Shown one piece after another: positions 60,916-64,000 of a stretch of 64,000 nt of DNA. Position 1 is the stretch's first letter; each line of letters opens with the position of its first letter. The notes under the pieces were generated by a model. The model was not told the origin of the DNA and made no database searches. It saw nothing but the letters and a program-made list of their open reading frames with translations. A program made the translations under genes and the position numbers. The stretch spans positions 1-64,000 of the forward strand of contig NZ_RRAZ01000009.1 in the NCBI RefSeq assembly GCF_003863335.1, read 5' to 3'. The stretch is from Falsigemmobacter faecalis (lineage in GTDB: Bacteria > Pseudomonadota > Alphaproteobacteria > Rhodobacterales > Rhodobacteraceae).

Positions 60916-61926
60916 TTGACCCTTTCTCTGGCAGACCTCCGGCTCGACCCTCCGGTCTTTCTCGCACCGCTTGCGGGGATTACCGATCTGCCGTTTCGCC
61001 GGGTGGTCTCGGGCTTCGGCGCGGGGCTTGTCGTCTCGGAAATGATTGCAAGTCAGGACGTGGTGCAGGGCCGCCCGCTGGCGCGTGCCAAGGCAGAGCT
61101 TGGCTTTGGCGAGGCCGCGACCTCGGTCCAGCTGGCCGGACGTGAGGCGCATTGGCTGGCAGAGGCCGCAAAATACTGCGAAGCCCAGGGTGCGAAAATC
61201 ATCGATTTCAACATGGGCTGCCCCGCCAAACGGGTGACGGCGGCGGGCGGCAATGGCGCCTGCGGCTCGGCCCTGATGCGCGAGCCCGATCATGCCATTT
61301 CGCTGCTTGAGGCGGTGATTGGCGCGGTGAAAGTGCCGGTCACGCTGAAAATGCGGCTCGGCTGGGATGATGACAGCCATAACGCCGCCGAAATTGCCCG
61401 CCGCGCCGAAGCCTCGGGCGTGCAGATGGTGGTGATCCATGGCCGCACCCGCTGTCAGTTTTACAAAGGCAAGGCCGATTGGTCCGCGATTGCGCGGGTG
61501 AAAGAGGCGGTCTCGCTGCCGGTCATTGCCAATGGCGACATCACCTCGCCCGCATCGGCGGCCGAGGCTCTGCGCCTTTCGGGCGCGGATGGCGTCATGA
61601 TCGGGCGCGGTGCTCAGGGTCGCCCCTGGGTGCTGGCTGAGATTGCGCATCAGCTTTTCGGCGCGCCTGCGCCGCAGATCCCGACGGGGGCGGCCCTCGC
61701 CGATCTGGTGGTGGGCCATTATGAGGCCATGCTGAGTTTTTACGGCACTGAGCTTGCGGTGAAGGTCGCCCGGAAACACCTGGGCTGGTATCTTGATGCC
61801 GCAGGGGCCGATCCCGCGCTGCGCGCTCTGGCTCTGACCCGGAGCGAGCCTGCCGATGTTATATCCACCCTGGTGTCGGCTCTGCGCGATGCGCCGCACC
61901 CTGCCCCTGAAAGATACGCTGCATGA
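60916..61926 (+). CDS. dusB: tRNA-dihydrouridine synthase DusB (NifR3)
   Basis: A 336-residue FMN enzyme: FLAPLAGITDLPFRRVVSGF, the catalytic cysteine C102 in FNMGCPAKRV, VTLKMRLGWDD, VVIHGRTRCQFYKGKADWS, GVMIGRGAQGRPWVLAEI. The TTG at 60916 (TLSLADLRLDPP) preceded by AAGGATCAGG matches family N-termini; an ATG at 60859 is an alternative. It is the historical nifR3 of the nifR3-ntrB-ntrC operon. Its stop overlaps ntrB by four bases. Confidence 0.92.
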   Translation: MTLSLADLRLDPPVFLAPLAGITDLPFRRVVSGFGAGLVVSEMIASQDVVQGRPLARAKAELGFGEAATSVQLAGREAHWLAEAAKYCEAQGAKIIDFNMGCPAKRVTAAGGNGACGSALMREPDHAISLLEAVIGAVKVPVTLKMRLGWDDDSHNAAEIARRAEASGVQMVVIHGRTRCQFYKGKADWSAIARVKEAVSLPVIANGDITSPASAAEALRLSGADGVMIGRGAQGRPWVLAEIAHQLFGAPAPQIPTGAALADLVVGHYEAMLSFYGTELAVKVARKHLGWYLDAAGADPALRALALTRSEPADVISTLVSALRDAPHPAPERYAA

Positions 61927-63002
61927 CCCTGCCCGCCCCCGGCATCATCTGGGCTTCGCTCCCGGTTCCGGCTCTGCTGATAGAGCCTGACAATACCATT
62001 CGCGAAGTGAATCCGGCGGCGGAGCTTTTCATGAATATGTCGCTGCGCGCGCTGAAGGGTCAGCCGCTGCTGGATATTCTGTCGATTGATGCGCCGCTGG
62101 ATGAAGGTCTGGCGCGGGTGCGCAAAAACCAGTCGGCGCTGTTCATCAACGATGTGGATGTGACCTCCGGCGACCGCCCTCCGGTGCAATGCACCCTGCA
62201 TGTGGCCCCGGTCCAGGACGCGCCGGAGACGCTTTTGGTGATGATCTCACCGCGGGAACTGGCAGACCGCCTCGGGCGCGGCACCGGTTCACGCTCAGCA
62301 GCGAAATCGGCGATCGGCATGGCGGAAATGCTGGCGCATGAGATCAAAAACCCCCTCGCAGGCATCTCCGGTGCGGCGCAGCTATTGTCGATGGGCCTTT
62401 CGCCCGAGGATCAGGAGCTCACCGAACTGATCGTCGAGGAAACCCGCCGCATCGTCAAACTGCTGGAGCAGGTCGAGCAGTTCGGCAATACCCGCCCGCC
62501 CGAGTTTACCCCGGTCAATCTGCATGATGTGCTGGACCGGGCGCGGCGCTCGGCCATGGTGGGCTATGCCTCGCATATGAAATTCGTTGAGTCTTTCGAC
62601 CCCTCGCTGCCTGCGGCGCTTGTCGATCCCGACCAGCTTTTGCAGGTCTTTCTGAACCTTTTGAAAAACGCAACCGAAGCTGCCGGCCCCCGGGGCGGCA
62701 CCATCCGGCTGCGCAGTTTTTACGATCATGGCCTGCGGCTGCGCCGTCCCGATGGCACCTCGCGCGCGCTGCCGCTGAACATCGAGGTGATCGATGACGG
62801 CCCCGGCATCCCGCCGGATATGCTGGCCAATGTGTTTGAGCCCTTCATTTCAGGGCGTACCAACGGCACGGGGCTGGGCCTCGCGCTGGTGTCAAAAATT
62901 ATCTCAGACCACGACGGCTGGATTGCGGTGGATTCGGTGCCTGGCCGCACCGCCTTTCGCATCTCGCTGCCGATGGTGCCCAAAGCTGAAAGGAAAAGCT
63001 GA
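61923..63002 (+). CDS. ntrB: Nitrogen regulation sensor kinase NtrB
   Basis: A 359-residue soluble kinase. A PAS domain (about 10-115) precedes HisKA with H139 in [20 protein letters not shown] and HATPase with [17 protein letters not shown] and [13 protein letters not shown]. It phosphorylates or dephosphorylates NtrC in response to PII signals of nitrogen status. It is coupled to dusB (4-base overlap) and ntrC (1-base overlap). Confidence 0.95.
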   Translation: MTLPAPGIIWASLPVPALLIEPDNTIREVNPAAELFMNMSLRALKGQPLLDILSIDAPLDEGLARVRKNQSALFINDVDVTSGDRPPVQCTLHVAPVQDAPETLLVMISPRELADRLGRGTGSRSAAKSAIGMAEMLAHEIKNPLAGISGAAQLLSMGLSPEDQELTELIVEETRRIVKLLEQVEQFGNTRPPEFTPVNLHDVLDRARRSAMVGYASHMKFVESFDPSLPAALVDPDQLLQVFLNLLKNATEAAGPRGGTIRLRSFYDHGLRLRRPDGTSRALPLNIEVIDDGPGIPPDMLANVFEPFISGRTNGTGLGLALVSKIISDHDGWIAVDSVPGRTAFRISLPMVPKAERKS

Positions 63003-64000
63003 TGGATGGCACGGTTCTGGTCGCCGATGACGACCGCACGATCCGCACGGTTCTGACCCAGGCGCTGACGCGCGCGGGCTGCAAGGTGCATGCCACATCC
63101 TCGCTGATGACGCTGCAGCGTTGGGTGGAAGAAGGCAAAGGCGATCTGGTGATCACCGATGTCATCATGCCCGACGGCAACGGCATTGAGCAGCTGCCCC
63201 GCATCTCGCAGCTGCGCCCCGAGCTGCCCGTCATTGTGATCTCGGCGCAAAACACCATCATGACCGCCATTCAGGCGACGGAAGCGGATGCCTGGGATTA
63301 CCTGCCCAAGCCCTTCGATCTGCCCGATCTGATGAAACGCGCTGCCAAAGCGCTGGAGACCCGCCGCAAGCCCGCCTCGCGGCCCCTTGTGACCTCAATC
63401 ACCCAGCCGCCGCGCGAAATGGTTGAAGATCTGCCGCTGGTGGGCCGCACCACCGCGATGCAAAGCCTTTATCGTCTGGTCGCGCGGGTGATGAACACCG
63501 ATCTGCCGGTTCTGATCACCGGCGAAAGCGGCACCGGAAAATCGCTGATTGCCAAAGCGATCCACGACTTTTCGGATCGCCGCGACCAGCCCTTCGTGGT
63601 GGCCCAGGCCGCAGAGCTGGCCACGCCCGCGGGGATTGCCGCGCTGAAGGCCCGCGCCCGTTCCGGCACCCTGGTGCTGGATGAGGTCGCCGATTATGAT
63701 GAGGACACTCAGGCCAGCCTCGTGCGGATGATCGACGGCTTTGGCGAGGGGGCGCCGCGGCTGATGGCCACGAGCCAGGTCGATCTGACCCGCCGCATTG
63801 AGGATGGTCAGTTCCGGCAGGCGCTTTACTACCGCCTGGGCGGTGTCACCATCCCGGTTCCGCCGCTGCGCGAGCGCGTGGAAGATATCCTGCTGCTGGC
63901 CGAGCATTTCCTCGCCCGCGCCAGCCGCGACGGAGCGCCTTCGCGCAATCTCTCGGGTGAGGCCAAAGAGCTGATGCGGGCCTATTCCTGGCCCGGCAAC
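63002..64000 (+). CDS. ntrC: Nitrogen regulator NtrC, cut by the window end, lacking the GAFTGA loop
   Basis: The first 333 residues are visible. The receiver (1-120) has acceptor D53 in [13 protein letters not shown] and KPF at 103-105. The AAA+ domain has Walker A GESGTGKS (174-181) and Walker B GTLVLDE (223-229). Between these two a normal NtrC has about 60 residues including the sigma-54 contact GAFTGA; here only about 40 remain ([20 protein letters not shown]) and the loop is absent. Rhodobacter capsulatus NtrC has the same loss and activates sigma-70 promoters. Confidence 0.93.
   Translation, partial: MDGTVLVADDDRTIRTVLTQALTRAGCKVHATSSLMTLQRWVEEGKGDLVITDVIMPDGNGIEQLPRISQLRPELPVIVISAQNTIMTAIQATEADAWDYLPKPFDLPDLMKRAAKALETRRKPASRPLVTSITQPPREMVEDLPLVGRTTAMQSLYRLVARVMNTDLPVLITGESGTGKSLIAKAIHDFSDRRDQPFVVAQAAELATPAGIAALKARARSGTLVLDEVADYDEDTQASLVRMIDGFGEGAPRLMATSQVDLTRRIEDGQFRQALYYRLGGVTIPVPPLRERVEDILLLAEHFLARASRDGAPSRNLSGEAKELMRAYSWPGN

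Noticed and set aside
59687-60919. Long plus-strand frame opposite ispDF, and a similar minus-strand frame opposite dusB (60736-61899)
   Set aside because: Both mirror confirmed genes and contain only Arg/His/Gly-rich sequence with no motifs.
1-64000. Searched by eye for tRNA genes, CRISPR arrays, prophage genes, integrases and toxin-antitoxin pairs
   Set aside because: Nothing convincing was seen. Apart from the transposase fragment at the left edge the region looks like stable chromosomal sequence.

Overview
The window is GC-rich, densely packed and reads as chromosomal DNA of an alphaproteobacterium, most likely a Rhodobacterales member (Rhodobacter/Paracoccus/Roseobacter relatives). The pointers are a PhyR/NepR/EcfG general stress locus, flaF/flbT, an FtcR-type flagellar regulator, a MucR/Ros zinc-finger protein, a separate SltF-type flagellar lytic transglycosylase, fused ispDF, and a dusB-ntrB-ntrC operon whose NtrC lacks the GAFTGA loop. 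No tRNA, rRNA or CRISPR array was seen.

Layout. 1-581: 3' end of an IS5-type transposase and a gene-poor stretch. 582-8402: hrpB, a crotonase, rimO, then (minus strand) a PhoR-like kinase and a MeaB GTPase, and a secreted DUF3108 protein. 8541-12234: the general stress response island, with phyR divergent from nepR-ecfG-kinase, then csbD. The phyR/nepR gap holds two interleaved EcfG-type promoters and csbD has its own. 12287-43186: a flagellar cluster of about 31 kb with flagellin, hook, rod, rings, hook caps, stator, export gate and ATPase, plus regulators (FtcR-like, a sigma-70 family protein, MucR) and several unrecognised proteins. 43254-44485: rpsF-rpsR-rplI. 44771-48519: YceI, two small membrane proteins, an M19 dipeptidase and a DUF808 protein. 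48621-51432: cytochrome c maturation operon ccmA-B-C-D-G (minus). 51441-53095: Mth938-like protein, TauE/SafE permease, yajC. 53251-56085: nrdR-ribD-thioesterase and an OlsB-like acyltransferase. 56185-58610: msrB, a short-chain dehydrogenase, a Hint-domain protein. 58571-60673: ispDF-pgpA-cinA. 60916-64000: dusB-ntrB-ntrC, cut by the window end.

The most interesting signal is a cis-element. An imperfect inverted repeat of about 28 bp, close to WWCAAGWATA-N8-TATWCTTGWW, lies in front of essentially every flagellar operon here: flaF-flbT, flgIJ-flgN/ftcR, the 748-aa gene-flgEKL/flgF-G-A-H, sigma-fliK-flgD, motB, the 333-aa gene/motA, and in weaker form fliI/flgB. It was not noticed elsewhere in the window. 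Flagellin instead has an exact CtrA box (TTAA-N7-TTAAC). This suggests two regulatory tiers: a local regulator, with the co-located FtcR-like protein as first candidate, for the machine, and CtrA for the filament gene. The cluster also encodes its own sigma-70 family protein, cotranscribed with fliK and flgD, and two substantial unrecognised envelope proteins sharing the operator. The genes fliF, fliG, fliM, fliN and fliP were not found in the window.
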